64,000 bases of DNA from Crocodylus rhombifer (taxonomy: Eukaryota; Chordata; Crocodylia; Crocodylidae), in the NCBI GenBank assembly GCA_038503035.1, contig JAVSML010025216.1, positions 983,574-1,047,573 on the forward strand. The letters are read 5' to 3'. The position numbers were made by a program, and so were the translations under genes. Below, piece after piece: positions 12,012 through 23,588 of the stretch (positions within the stretch are counted from its first letter, which is position 1; each line of letters opens with the position of its first letter). Below the pieces are notes generated by a model. That model was not told where the DNA came from and made no database searches. It was given only the letters and a program-made list of their open reading frames with translations.

Positions 12012-13592
12012 CGTTATACCTTCAGAAAGTCAAATTTATAATGAAAGTCTGTAGGAACTATTGTGGTACTATAAACATTGTCACTTAAACCTACAGGGTG
12101 GCATTTTGTGAGCTAGCATGAGTTAACTAATTAGTGTCATAATATTTACTCTCAGGGGAAATTAACTTAAGTACATTTACCCTACTTTCTATGAGAGATG
12201 TCCTATAGCCTTGTAAGTGACACGAGGTGGGGAAAATCTGTTTGTATTGTCTTGGTATCGCCCCTACTAAAAGCTCGGCTCCAAGTCAATGGATTACCTG
12301 CAAAAAGTACCAAGAATTAGCAGATGTGTATTTAAATTCATGTTGTAGGCATGTCTTATCTCCCTCTATATTAGTATGTGCTTTCCATCTCTTCTAAACC
12401 ATGATAAATACACAAGGTTGCAATGTCCGGTCTGAGACTATTTAAAAAAAATCAAAACAATCAAATGTGAACACTCCAAATCCATGGAAGGAACCTTCCA
12501 AGAACAGATCCAATGTATAGATTGGTAGAGGCAGCTTTGACCCCTATATGTACTAGGGGTTTATGAAAGGTTAGGTCTAGTCTCTTCTTTGAAAGAAGTC
12601 TGGCTCAGCACAATGTGGGGGAGGGGCTGGTTTTAGAAATAGTGGGTGTTACACAAAAAGAACTCTGTGGCAGGAGTCTTTCAAGTGGAAAAGAGAAGAC
12701 AAAAGTTTGAAAGGACCAAAAGTTAATCAGGAAAAATCATACAAAGCAAGAGGAGAAAAATGTGAAAATTTTAAAGATCACATTTGGACATTAAAGTGAG
12801 GAAAGAAAGACTTCATGTTTACCCAGGCATTTTAGTCGGGGTAAGATAAGTGGAATTCTCTTTTTACAGGTTGAAGGCAGGGCAGTGCAACATCATAGAA
12901 GTTCAGAGGCATATGTTTTCATAGGTGACAGCCTCCTTTGGTTAAAGGTTGAGCGATACACATTTGGGTTACTGATGATCAATATTTCATTTATTGATAT
13001 GGTATCGGGATTTTAATTGTGCTTTCTTGCAACCCCGCCTCCCCCCCCCTTTTTTTTTTTAACAGTATGGACGAGATATAAGCTGATACTGTCAGGCTTA
13101 CTGCCTAGGATCACTTTGGTAAAATGATCTGTTTATCTGTTGAAGAGTAACTTCATGAGCAAACTTTTTATGAGAATTGCCTTCTGCACAGCTGATGCTA
13201 TCTGAAGAGCTTTTAAGTGCTTTCATTGTAAAGACTGTCTTTTTAAAGAACTATTCTACAACTCAAACTGGAGCTGGGGTTGCCTGCTGTCTTTTAATAG
13301 CTAACCGATGCAGTGCACAATTGGCAAAATTGCTCATGCAGACATCACCGATGCACAAAAGCTAAATGAAAGGACCATGTTGGGAGAAGCCCTGTTAAAT
13401 GGGAAGGGATGCACTAAGTGGCTGAAGTCAGAAGATGGGTATTGAAGACTGGAAAATGCACTGAAAAGTAGCTGATGTCCTAAGCACTAATACACTTGTT
13501 CAATAGAAGTGCAGTTAATAAACAACAGAAGTATATTTAATAAAACATAAAAGGTTTTGACACTTCTTTTTTTTCCCTTTCTCCTTCTCTAG

Positions 13593-13798
13593 TTGAATGG
13601 ATTGCTGCCGTCTCTCTAGCTGCTGGAGCAGCTGCTGTTGGATACCTTGCTTACAAGAAATTTCTCTCTAAAGACAAATGTTGCAAGGCAATGGTAAATC
13701 TCCATATCCAGAAAGATAACCCCAAGGTTGTCCATGCATTTGACATGGAAGACCTGGGAGAGAAAGCTGTCTACTGTCGTTGTTGGAGGTCTAAGAAG
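13593..13798 (+). CDS. CISD1: CISD1 coding exon 2 (membrane helix and CDGSH N-half)
   Basis: The exon encodes residues 11-79. Residues 12-32 ([20 protein letters not shown]) form the single membrane anchor. After a Lys-rich linker come the beta-cap strands ([14 protein letters not shown]) and the first two cluster ligands, Cys72 and Cys74, in YCRCWRSKK. The acceptor is CTCTAG before TTGAATGG and the donor is AAG/GTGAGA, phase 0. Exon sizes of 31, 206 and 90 coding bases sum to 327, or 108 codons plus stop. Every residue position of the cluster ligands matches human numbering, so no residue has been gained or lost. Confidence 0.95.
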
Positions 13799-15309
13799 GT
13801 GAGAGAATAAAAGTATATGTTTTAAATCTGCCAATTTTGCAAGTATCCTCTTAATAAATCTTGGTTATATTTTGCATTTTAAAAGACTTCTACAACCTGG
13901 AAAACATAATTGTTGCATTGTACTTGTTTGTTTCATAATCCATACTACTGTGGAATATAGTCTACATGAAGTTGTAAGGTGACATAGATTTATAGAAAGG
14001 TAGGGCTGGAAGGTATGTGGGGAGACTTGCTAATAATTTATAAAAAGAATGAAGATTATGGGTTTTACAGAGTACTTTAAATGATCCCTATCATAGCTGG
14101 TAGAACAGTTGTTATGCCAGTAGCACAAGAATCCCACACTCACTTATTCTTTGACATTAGGGATAACGTCAAAGAAAGTCTCATTATACAGAAAAGTCTG
14201 TAGTCCAAATATCTTTTGAATTGTGAGCTGTTGCTTTTAGCATTTGAAATGGGAACAAGCTCAAAGTTGCTATGTTTGTTGATGTAGAATTGTGCATGAA
14301 CCACCCTAATGACCTTCACACTCTGTCAAAATTGTTCTGTAGCTGTTCTTGCCTTGCACAGCAACCTTCCACAGTACTACTGAATGAAAGTATGGATCTC
14401 TTCTAGTGGTACCTGAAATGATCTAAAATGTCTCCTTTTTTTTTCCACAAGCTCTTAGCTTATTTTTTTGAAAGGCAACATTTTAAACTTGAGTGCCAAA
14501 GCCTCAGATGCATTATGTAGATTATTGTGAACAAATACCAAAAAAGCAATGAAACCAAACTTGGCTTAAATTCCAAACCAGAGGCTCCCAATATGCAATT
14601 CTACTCAGTGGCATGTAAACACCACTTATGTTCCAAACTTGTCTGACCTAATTTAAATGTCTGGGGCTTGTGATGTGACTCGTTAAGGCAGTAAGCCTTG
14701 GTTGTGAATTTTGACACTGCAGGTACAATTTTTGTGCTGAAGCGTATAAAGTTGCGTTATCATACTAGCCAGAAGTCAGCATTAAACACTGTATCTTACT
14801 GTTTAATAGTGCATGTTTGTAGGATAGTTAAACAGACTGCATAGGTACTCTGGAGTCTGAATGAAGAAGTAAAGCGTTTTTTGTTTGTTTTTTGTTTTGT
14901 TTAATCTAAATATTGCTTCTAAGAACTGAAATATTAGGAACTTTCCAGCTTGGAGCTAAAAATTGTGGAGCACTGCAAAGCTAAGAACTCTTACCACTTC
15001 ATGGATATAGTACGCAGGAAAACAAGTTTAGAGGTCTACTTAAATTGTGGTTAGATTTACCAATTTTTGCAGGTTGCTTGTGGCATAATCAAATTCTGTA
15101 GACATTTCATGGATGTGTTTTGGCAGTCCTGCCCTTCACTGCTGATTTAGTAGAGAGGCCTGGGAACCGGGGAGGAGATAAGGGAATGGCTGCCATCTTG
15201 AATGTTAGTTGCCCTTCATGTGGCCCTGCGCCTTGGAACTAATTGGCGGAGAGGCCCTTGGTAGGAAGAGGGACAAAGGGGTGGCGGCTGTCTTTGCTGA
15301 AATCACTCT

Positions 15310-15390
15310 TATGATGAATAGTGCCAAGGCAGGGGGTCGGACTAGATGATCTTCCTAGGTCCCTTCCGACTCTAGCTACTACTATGAAAC
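15310..15390 (+). mobile_element. CR1 3' tail fragment
   Basis: GGGTCGGACTAGATGATCTT followed by AGGTCCCTTCCGACTCTAG and a terminal ACTATGAAAC is the standard 3' end of CR1 elements in sense orientation. Only the untranslated tail is present. Confidence 0.75.
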
Positions 15391-15965
15391 TAGGTGCAAA
15401 TCAGAAAAAGGTTTATTATATGAGGTCGTATAAGAAAAAGTAAGTGATGCACTTCAATCTGGGGAGAGTATACAAAGATAAAACAGCAATGTCACCCTGG
15501 TTGGATTAGCACCAGCTTCTCGGTGAGTATAGTCAACATTTTGATTGGTAAGTCCTCCTGTTGGGTTTTGGAGATCACTTTTAGCTTTTGCAGGTGGGGA
15601 CCATAAGTTCCCCACGGCATAAGAGATTCTTTTCTTTAAAGATGGGAAGATACTGTTACAGTATTTATTTCTCTTTTTAATTCTGGGAAGTGTATGTATT
15701 GTGCAGAAGATTTTCTTCCCCCTGTCTATCATGGATGTTCTTCCTATTAATTGTAGTCTAGGAGGGCAATAATATTATTATGAATCCCTATTCAAATTTC
15801 CCTTGGAATCTTTATTCAAGAGGTAAAATGATTTCCTCAGTATGAGACTTCCTTCTCATATGAAGCCCAATAGATATGTCTGGGTGTCTTTTTCCTTTGA
15901 AATTTGTAATTAGTGATTGTGTGAAGCTTGATACCTCTAAGGGTCTCTGACCCAGGTAAACACTC

Positions 15966-16190
15966 AGGGCATTTTTACATGTACTCTAGGGTTGGTGGGG
16001 AGTATTTTAATTAGAGCAGCTCTCCAGAGTTGCTCTAGTTATAACACCCGCAGTATCTCGTATATTCAGTGTCCCATGTTTCAAAACGGTGGCGGGGGCG
16101 CTTTAACTAAAGCTCGTTGAACGCCATTTTGAAATGCAGAGATGCTGAATACGTAAGGGATGGTGGTAGCATTAATTGCAATTCAGCTGC
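15966..16190. repeat. Dispersed MITE, copy 1 (partner at 58786)
   Basis: The copy shares several blocks with 58786-59112: ACATGT near the start, TTAATTAGAGC, a GTATTCA...CATGT block, then AAAACGGTGG...TTTAACTAAA...GCCATTTTGAAATG, then GCTGAATACG. The central AAAACGGTGGCGGGGGCGCT and AACGCCATTTTGAA parts are partly inverted, giving a hairpin. No TSD was established. Confidence 0.5.
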
Positions 16191-16471
16191 TGCCACACTT
16201 CTTAACACATGAGGAGCCCTGTGAGCTGGATGATACAGCCCTGCCTGTTAGACTGCCATGTGTAACTACATCTGGTACATAGAGTTGGATCATGTATGAG
16301 ATTGGGTTTGCATGCAGAATTGGGCCAGCACACCGGATTCCACCAGTGGACCAACTGCGCACACAGTCCCTGTGTTGGATTTGATCCACAGACCAGACCC
16401 ACATCACTCATCTAGCATGCAAGACCAGAAGACTGAACACCGCTGCATTAAAAGAATGATTCAATATGCTA

Positions 16472-16685
16472 GTTCAGTGATGCCAGACTTTTTGGCAGCT
16501 GGCCACAAACTAACTCCGCACCCTCCTCAAATGCCATTCTGATCCTTTTCCACTGCCCAGTCACTGTTTTGCTTTCTGCTCCCTGCCGTATGTACTTCTG
16601 TGCTATGTGTCTTCTATGGCAGCCTGTGTGTGGCAGGTTGGATTGTTGCTTGTGCCATGCATGCTGCAGGTTAGCCACCCCTGTG
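16472..16685. repeat. Probable hAT-like non-autonomous element
   Basis: It begins CAGTGATGCCAGACTTTTTGGC and ends GGTTAGCCACCCCTG, which is an imperfect inverse of that start (CAGGGGTGGCTAACC). The length (about 214 bp) and ends fit the hAT-like MITEs elsewhere in this window. The interior is unlike families A and B. Confidence 0.4.
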
Positions 16686-17258
16686 CAAGTTGGGGGCTCA
16701 ATTAAGAGGCTTTATAAAGAGCTCGGTGAATGCATGTTTAACAAGCAATGAGATGCTGTTTCACAATGTACTTCTTCATAGACTGTAGTTTCCATTTTTT
16801 GCTGTTCTGTTTTGATCTATTGTCCATAAATAGTCTCTTCTTCTAGTTTTGAAAGGAGATTTTTTTCAGATAAAAAGATGTAATTCTCTAAAGTGGCTGT
16901 AGGTTTTGCTCTATTCCCATTCTTTATGGGTATGGCTTTATTGCAGTTGACTATGCAGGAAACATTAGTTTGGCTACTTCCTTATTTTTAAGGAATTTTA
17001 TCTTGTAGTTAATGAGTAACTCATTGCAAATGTTGTGTGCAAAATGAAGGTGTGGCAAAAAGGTCTATAAAACTGTATTGCAGTACATGCATGACACACA
17101 CAATATGACCTGCATGCAGTTAAGGTTTTAAATGATGTACAATGTTTACTTTTCCACTTGGTCACTGATCAAATACAGATATAGTTGCATGCAGATGCAG
17201 TGTATTTAAATATGCCAGCAATAAGAACTTGCTAAATCTGGCTAAATAGTCGCTAAAC

Positions 17259-17502
17259 CAGTGATTCTCACCCAGTCATGCAAATTCCCCTAGGGTGCCT
17301 TGACCCTTTCAGGGATGCCATGGGGTACCATGCAGTGTTAATACTGTTAGGTGTGCAAATATCATTCACAAGATGGGGAATCAATCATGTTAAAAGTATT
17401 CTCACCTGTTGTGGTGTGTTTTTTCTGAGTTCTTGGCATCAGAAGAATTGCTCTATAATGATAAAAAAAAATGGGGGTGCCTAAAAAGATTGAGGACCAC
17501 TG
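17259..17502. repeat. hAT-like MITE with CAGTG ends
   Basis: The ends are CAGTGATTCTCA and the inverse of CAGTGGTCCTCAA. The flanks are GCTAAAC on the left and GCTAAATC on the right, which could be an 8 bp duplication with one base lost. The same GCTAAA phrase also occurs twice just upstream, so the duplication could be coincidental. Confidence 0.5.
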
Positions 17503-18529
17503 GCTAAATCCTTGGTGATGGTGCTCAAACAATTCTACAAAATATGAATATCTTCTATAGTCTTCTTAAATAGTGAAATAACATGGTTTTTTTACAAAGG
17601 ACATGGTTAAGATTTGTTTGAACGTTGTATGCTTATATGAAAACTACACTTAAGATTTATTCTCAATCAAGTTCTCTTAACTTGTTTTTGTGAAACATAC
17701 AGGTATGTAACTTGGTTCAGAGTATTCATTCATATAGCTCTGTTTCCATTCTATTTGTCAGTGGAATCTGATACTATTGGAAGTTTTGTTCTGCATTACA
17801 AAAAAAACTTGCCCAATAGTGGCCTTTGGTGCAGAGTCCCTGTAGATTTAACAAAATAATCCAGAACCCACTTTATCCCTATATCGTGCATGAGATACTT
17901 TTATACAAAAATTTAGGATGACTACATTTTAGTAGACTGCCCATCTGGCTGTGCATATTTGCATTTTTAATAAGGACAGATGGTGTTAACCTTCAGTGTC
18001 ATCCAGTTTTTTTCATCTTATTTTAAGAGAGGACCTAAAAAACTAATGTTAGCATAACTTATTCTTAACTAAAGTTGGCTAAGATATTGAAGTTCTTGTC
18101 TCTTACCTTGCATAGGTGTAAGAAGCTGTGTTTTCAGATATTGCAGGACAGCAAATTTTAAATATTTGTGGAAAAATGAGGTCTGCTAATAAGGATTACT
18201 TTGTTTTGTTATGTGCTGCAGTGACATTAGATGAGAGGTTAAGCTCAAAGAGTTGTAGTGTATTTGAATATGCACCTTTGGGTCAGGTGACACAAGATAA
18301 ATAACCTTGACCCCTGTCACCCATGTTACACTTTATCTATCACGTAAACGTTTGCTTATCCTTCTATAGCTTATATCATCTGTGGAGTGCAAACTATGGT
18401 ATGTACCAGCTGTGATGGTTTGTAATTTGAATGGGTTCTCTAAGGTCTGCATTTAATTGAAATATGTTCAGTGAAATATTATGTAGCTGGTAACTGTCCA
18501 CTCATGGAACCTGGTGGGGCAGGGAAGGG

Positions 18530-18742
18530 GAGTTGTTAAAGAGGGGTTTCTAATCAATCAGATCAGTCTGGAACAGTCTGCCATGGGAGGTGGTTCAAGC
18601 ACCTACATTGAACACCTTCAAGAGCAAATTGAATGCTTATCTTGCTGGGATCCTATGATCCCAGCTGACTTTCTGCCCTCTGGGCAGAGGGCTGGACTCA
18701 GTGATCTCCCAAGGTCCCTTCCAGCCCTAATGTCTATGAAAT
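18530..18742 (+). mobile_element. CR1 3' end fragment
   Basis: The sequence retains the last coding block of CR1 in sense orientation, resembling WNSLPWEVVQAPT-type text in a decayed frame. It is followed by the tail CTGGACTCAGTGATCTCC, AAGGTCCCTTCCAGCCCTAA and TGTCTATGAAAT. It is severely 5' truncated. Confidence 0.75.
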
Positions 18743-20209
18743 CTAAGATAATGTGTCCAGAAACAGCAGAGACCAATGTTTTATCAGCACTTCATGACCC
18801 CTGTTGGCTTTAAGTTTTGCCAGGTAGTAAACTAAAGCATGCAGCCACTGGAACATAATGACTGTTTTGTGATAAAGCCCACACTGTCACACTCATGTTC
18901 TACAAGAATTAAAATTGTTTTCCTTTATGTGAACACTTCTGCCCTTATTTGTACCAACATTTGTCATTTAGTAACTATCTATCTTTCAGCAGCTGTCTAC
19001 CAACTTTTAAAGTGTTCCTCTTTATTTTGAAACCTCTAATACTATATAACACTTCCTAAACCTGGCAATAAAGGAATGATTTTAATTGAGTTCTGTGGGA
19101 AGTTACTTGGATGGGGTTTAGGTAATAAAACTTAATTACACCCCAAAGGGGAAAGACAAAAACCCCCTCGTTTTTAAGGTTTCAGTTCAACAAGTTGCTT
19201 GCCTTGATGGCTTCTGCTGTTTCTAAATGTGTTCTGGAAATAGATGCATAATTCAGTTTTAAGGGTGTGTGATCCTTCAGTGGTTCAGGAGTGTTGCTGA
19301 GGTAGAAGGTCTTGGTGATCAAGGGAGAGGAGGCAGGACTTGTTAGACCTCCATCAGGTAGGACTTGTTTTCACTGCAGGGTTAACTCGGGCTGTTCCTT
19401 TTTTGGTATTGGGGCTAACATTTGTTCCTGTCTATAATGAATAGTCTTTGCCCAAGTCCTGTGTGGATTGCATCATAATATTGGTTCTTCAACATTTATG
19501 GTTCTCCACTACTTTCCCAGAATGCTGTCCAGGTTATCCAGGAAGGTGGACTTTCTCAAAGCTTAATGGGAAAGAGTTGGATGGTCTGCTTACAGCAGCA
19601 CTAAGAACCACAGTTTATAACTCCAGAAATACTAGCAGCTAAAGGAATACCATTGGATGAAGACAAGTGGACAGATTAGGGAATGGCTTTGTGCAGTTCC
19701 TTGCTACCAAAACCTGAGTGTTGATCACCAGTTACATCTGGATTGAAGACAACCCAGAGCAGCTAGGTCTGGCATAGTCCCACTGTTGACTTAAGTATTA
19801 TCTCCAGCACACACAGGGATACAGCTATTGGGAGTAGCATAAGAGCCAATCTACTGTTTCTAGCTCAGGGAGTTACTCTTGGTTTGTTCTGTTCAAAGAC
19901 TGTTTCAGTGCCTTTTACAGAAAAGGAATGTTTTTTTTTAAATCCCCACTTCTGTACAGAAAGTCTTGATACTTTTTGCTCAGGTTTATGCCAGGAACGC
20001 ACAGTAAAGCATGGTTAGAAGTTAAACTAGTACTAGAATATTTCATTTAGGCCTCTGAGCTGGTATAACCCGTTTCTACCCCAAGAGGATTTGTCAGTAT
20101 AGTTTTATACTGGTGAGCCTTGTTCTTATGCAAACCTGGTCTTTTATTTTGTGTTCATCCTTAATATAGAGAAGATGTAGAGAAGGACTTGTCTGAAATG
20201 CTTCTCGGG

Positions 20210-20436
20210 CAGGCTTGAGCAATGTTTTTGAACAGAGTGCCCAAAACACTTTCAGTCTCGACTTGTAAAATGTTGGTGTGCCGGGGCGGACGGCGGGGGA
20301 ACTGTGAAGGGTCTGAACCTTGTTGTGGCAGTGCAGCCCCAGCCTCTTTCCCACTGTCCTCCCTGAGGGACATGTGCCAAGCAAAATGCCTTTGAGTGAC
20401 AACTCTGGCACCTGTGCTGGCAGCTGCCTACCCCTG
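20210..20436. repeat. hAT-like MITE, family B copy 2
   Basis: It ends in GCTGCCTACCCCTG, the inverse of the CAGGGGTGGCA start of copy 1 at 4165. The interior shares GTGCC, AATGTTG, GTTGTGGCAGTGCAGCCC and GCCAAGC blocks in the same order. The left end has decayed to CAGGCTTGAGCAATG. Confidence 0.55.
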
Positions 20437-21144
20437 TTCTGTGGCATGTCTATACTATCTCACTGATAAGCCTGGGAGCACTGCCACAGTGTGCCCTGCG
20501 TACATGTTTGCTTTCACTCTGATCCATGCTAATGTTGAGAACTTCAGCAGTGTACCTGGCTGAGAGGCACCCAGAGGGTGTATCCAAAGCTGTTCTCTAC
20601 AGTGTCCTGCAGGGCAACAAATAGGCAGCAGAGCCATCTGAGGGCAGGAGTTCCAGTGCATACATACTGGGACCAGGTAGGCAGGTCACGCTTCTAGGTG
20701 GCATCCCTGGGCTTGCCACAGACAGCATAGAGCTGCCTGTCTCTAACCTGTAAGACTTTTACTATTGAAGTGGAGGATTGAGTTGTTGCAATGTGTATTG
20801 GGAAGCGGGGAGAAAGGAGAGAATATTTGGTGGGGGCAAAATTTGAGGCCACTATGGTTCAGCTACCTTGGCAGAGAACTTGAGATGGGGATTCCAGTGT
20901 TCATGATGGGCTGAAATGCCTCATGTTGCCTGCTGTATGTTTATACATTTGCAGGTGATGGCAACAAACCTTAAACATGCCTAATCAAAGTTTGAGTGAC
21001 ATTACTGAAAGTGATATCACTTGGGTTATTTCCCACGTAAAGATGTGTTTTACAGTGTTAAGTATTACAGACAAAGAGGGGAAAAAACAAGCTAAAATGG
21101 GTGCATTTCAGACTTAATTATTCAATTTTCCTTTTCTTTTTCAG

Positions 21145-21234
21145 TTTCCACTGTGCGATGGCTCTCACACAAAGCACAATGAAGAAACTGGGGACAACGT
21201 TGGTCCTCTGATCATCAAAAGAAAGGAAGCATAA
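21145..21234 (+). CDS. CISD1: CISD1 coding exon 3 (CDGSH C-half, stop)
   Basis: The exon encodes residues 80-108 and a TAA stop. It starts [18 protein letters not shown] and supplies the last two 2Fe-2S ligands, Cys83 and His87. The His ligand is the family hallmark that makes the cluster redox- and pH-labile. The C-terminus IIKRKEA resembles the human one. The acceptor is a strong polypyrimidine tract plus TTTTTCAG, and the phase-0 junction matches exon 2. Confidence 0.95.
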   Translation, partial: FPLCDGSHTKHNEETGDNVGPLIIKRKEA

Positions 21235-21606
21235 AGTGGACAAATGGAAGCCATAACTTGTCTGTTTGTTTTTTGTTTTGTAATTGGAGTAAATGCAGAT
21301 TCTGTTTGTCATGTTACTGAAGACTTTCAAGTATAGTATACATACAACATGTTGCAGAATATGTAGTTTGTGGCACTTGTCTTGTTTGGAACACTACAAT
21401 ACATACGTTAAATACTCATGGCTTGAGATTATTTTGTATCTGAGTGTGTGTACACTTTCATTAAGAGGTATAAAATTAAAATGACACTTTGAATGTACTT
21501 TGACCTGTACACAGAAGAAAATAATATATTAAATTATTTTCAAATATGCGTGTTCTACTTGCAAACTTCTTAGTAGAAAGTGTAATAAACAAGAAATTTT
21601 TCTGAA
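21235..21606 (+). other. CISD1: CISD1 3' untranslated region (probable)
   Basis: The segment runs from the stop codon to about 20 bases past a canonical AATAAA at 21584-21589 (in AGTGTAATAAACAAG). ATTAAA variants near 21473 and 21526 could give shorter ends. A further AATAAA run sits near 23792-23803 and could serve a longer transcript, but the mariner at 23035 lies between. Confidence 0.55.
21584..21589 (+). terminator. CISD1: Polyadenylation signal AATAAA
   Basis: This is the first canonical hexamer after the CISD1 stop codon, about 350 bp downstream. Its use is inferred from position only. Confidence 0.5.
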
Positions 21607-22455
21607 TCGATCTCAGAAAAGAGGAATGTCACTCAGATATAGATATATTATGAAGGCAGTAAAAGCAACAGAAAAGGATTTATAGTGCCAATATGCAACT
21701 AACTACTGACAGACACGATGTCAGGCAGATAATGATAAAGAATATGGACTGTAATTAAAGACTGCTGCTATTTAAATGCTGCATTTTGAACAAACATAAA
21801 AGACTTGCAGATAGATCGTGCCAGAGAATCAAGTATCTAGCTTACTACTCCAAAAAAATTATGTCTACAATCTAGTTAATGGAGTTATTCACAGCAGTCT
21901 TGATTTTAGTCTTAGTTCTGCAACTAAGTTGTACATCTGACAGACTCCTTGAGGTGGGATTGGGAAAGGAAGATAAGAGAGCCTTAAGTTTTAAAGTAAC
22001 ATGTCTGTAGGCCAGAAGATGATCTTGCAACTCCTTCCCCATCAAATTCTAAGATAAATAGCTGTTAGTGGAAGTTTGGCAGACTACTACTTGTCCCTGG
22101 AAATTTTGCTTTTTATTAAAAGTACATGGAGATTTACCCTGAAAGTGCTGTCTTGCATATCAGTCTTCAGTTGTGTCGATGGCTTGGTATTCTCTTGTGG
22201 AACAGCAAAAATCTATGTGTACAGAGGAAGGAGACCACTGTTCAAGGATTCTTTGTGGAGTTTGTATAACCAGTAACCCTAAGACCCCAGTACCCAAAAA
22301 GGGATGTTTTGCCAGCTAAGGAAAAGGTCTAACTTCTCCATTAGTATAATGCAATTTTCCATCTGGCCCTACCAAGTGCCTTCAGCTTTGAGCCTGGATG
22401 AATAGGGGTAAGCATTCTGCTTATAATTGACTGATTTATGTTTGACTATATAGCT
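21607..22455. other. Intergenic, nothing recognised
   Basis: AT-rich sequence with stops in all frames. No repeat or gene signature was seen. Confidence 0.4.
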
Positions 22456-22643
22456 TAGGGGTGGGCAGTTATTTCGGGCAGAGAGTCATTTACTGAGTTT
22501 TGGCAAGCCATTGAGGGCTGCATGACAGGCAGCCCAGGGCAGATAAATATTAATTTTTCTAAGTTTTTTAGGGGCCCCGCAGGCTGGATAGAAGGGCCTG
22601 GTGAGCCACATCCGGTCCCTGGGCTGCATTTTACCCACTCCTG
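22456..22643. mobile_element. hAT-like MITE, family A copy 2
   Basis: It is a close relative of 11825-12011 in the same orientation. The left end is TAGGGGTGGGCAG and the right end ACCCACTCCTG. The flanks share TATAGCT (left ATATAGCT, right ATTATAGCT), consistent with an eroded 8 bp duplication. Confidence 0.75.
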
Positions 22644-23034
22644 ATTATAGCTGATTATCCTGAAGTCCCTTCCATGACTTGCACCTGGAATACCAAGAGT
22701 AGGGTCTCATAGGAAACACCACAATGACCCTATGGGCCAAATCTGCCCTTTCTTACTGCCTAATTTCATTAAACTCAGCATAGGAGAGAGGATTTCAGTT
22801 GGATGCAAGGAAAAGCATCTGATTTCTGTCACTGCTGCTCTATATTTATTACAACTTCAACTAGTCGTCTCAGAATTTTATAGTCAACTTCTCTCTTTTC
22901 TTCCTGTCTTCACCAAGTAAAAATACCAAATAGACTAGTCTAGTCATCTATCAAGTTCACTGATGGGAAAACTTGGTAGGGGATGCTTTGATTTCATCCT
23001 AAACGCGTTCAATCTGTTACAATACAGAAGACTA

Positions 23035-23588
23035 CATGGTTTGATCAAAAAGTTCTAAGACTTGATGTTCAGGGTATTGTTCATCAGGAATTTGTACCAA
23101 GTGGTCAAACAATTGATCAGGCCTTCTATAAAGAGGTTTGGATTTGATTGAGGGATAAAGTTAGAAGAAACCGCCACGAGCTGTGTGAAAATGGTCGATG
23201 GTTTCTGCGCCATGACAACGCTCCTTCACACACTGCTGTCTCCATTCAAGAATTATTGGTGGAAAAAAACATTCCTGTGATACCACACCCTCCATATTCA
23301 CCTGACCTTGCCCCGTGTGATTTCTTTTTTTCTGTTCCCAAAAATCAAAATGAAGCTGAAACAAGGAGATTTGATGACATTCCAACCATCTGTAAGAATG
23401 TGAGAGCAGAACTGAAAAAACTAACTGTTGAAGACTTCCTGCATTGTTTCCAAAAGTGGCAGGAACATTGGGACAAGTGCATATCATTTGGGGGAGATTA
23501 CTTTGAAGGGGACGGCTCAAAAAAATGTTGTTTGTACACTATTCTTTAAAATAAAGGCTAAGTCTTGGAACTTTTTGATCAACCCTCA
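23035..23588 (+). mobile_element. Mariner-type DNA transposon, internally deleted
   Basis: The inverted ends pair over about 29 bp: TTTGATCAAAAAGTTCTAAG at the left and the inverse of GTTGATCAAAAAGTTCCAAG at the right. A TA lies just before the left end. The element is only 554 bp, against about 1.3 kb for a full mariner. The remaining ORF, on + at 23148-23549, encodes the C-terminal catalytic half of the transposase, with the second Asp in RHDNAPSHTA and the third Asp in YSPDLAPCDFFF. The first catalytic Asp and the helix-turn-helix DNA-binding half are missing. This retained 133-codon frame is still open, so the loss is a clean internal deletion and not general decay. Confidence 0.9.

Larger units (their letters stand above)
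733..13592 (+). other. CISD1: CISD1 intron 1
   Basis: The intron begins GTAGGT and ends with a polypyrimidine tract and CTCTCTAG just before 13593. Apart from the repeats listed separately (4165-4390, 5241-5393, 6748-9340, 9341-10163, 10460-10720, 11825-12011) it is AT-rich non-coding DNA with scattered T tracts (for example 1740-1760, 3488-3501, 3899-3917). Positions 12945-13045 contain a short ATCGG-type motif like that near 10090, perhaps another hAT-family scrap. No extra exon was found. Confidence 0.85.
13799..21144 (+). other. CISD1: CISD1 intron 2
   Basis: The intron runs from GTGAGA to a TTTTCTTTTTCAG acceptor. It carries CR1 tails (15310-15390, 18530-18742), MITEs (15966-16190, 16472-16685, 17259-17502, 20210-20436) and otherwise AT-rich sequence in which nothing else was recognised. 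A segment near 15190-15240 (GGCTGCCATCTTGAATG) resembles sequence just outside the Polinton near 37405-37440, so it is probably another dispersed repeat. Confidence 0.85.
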
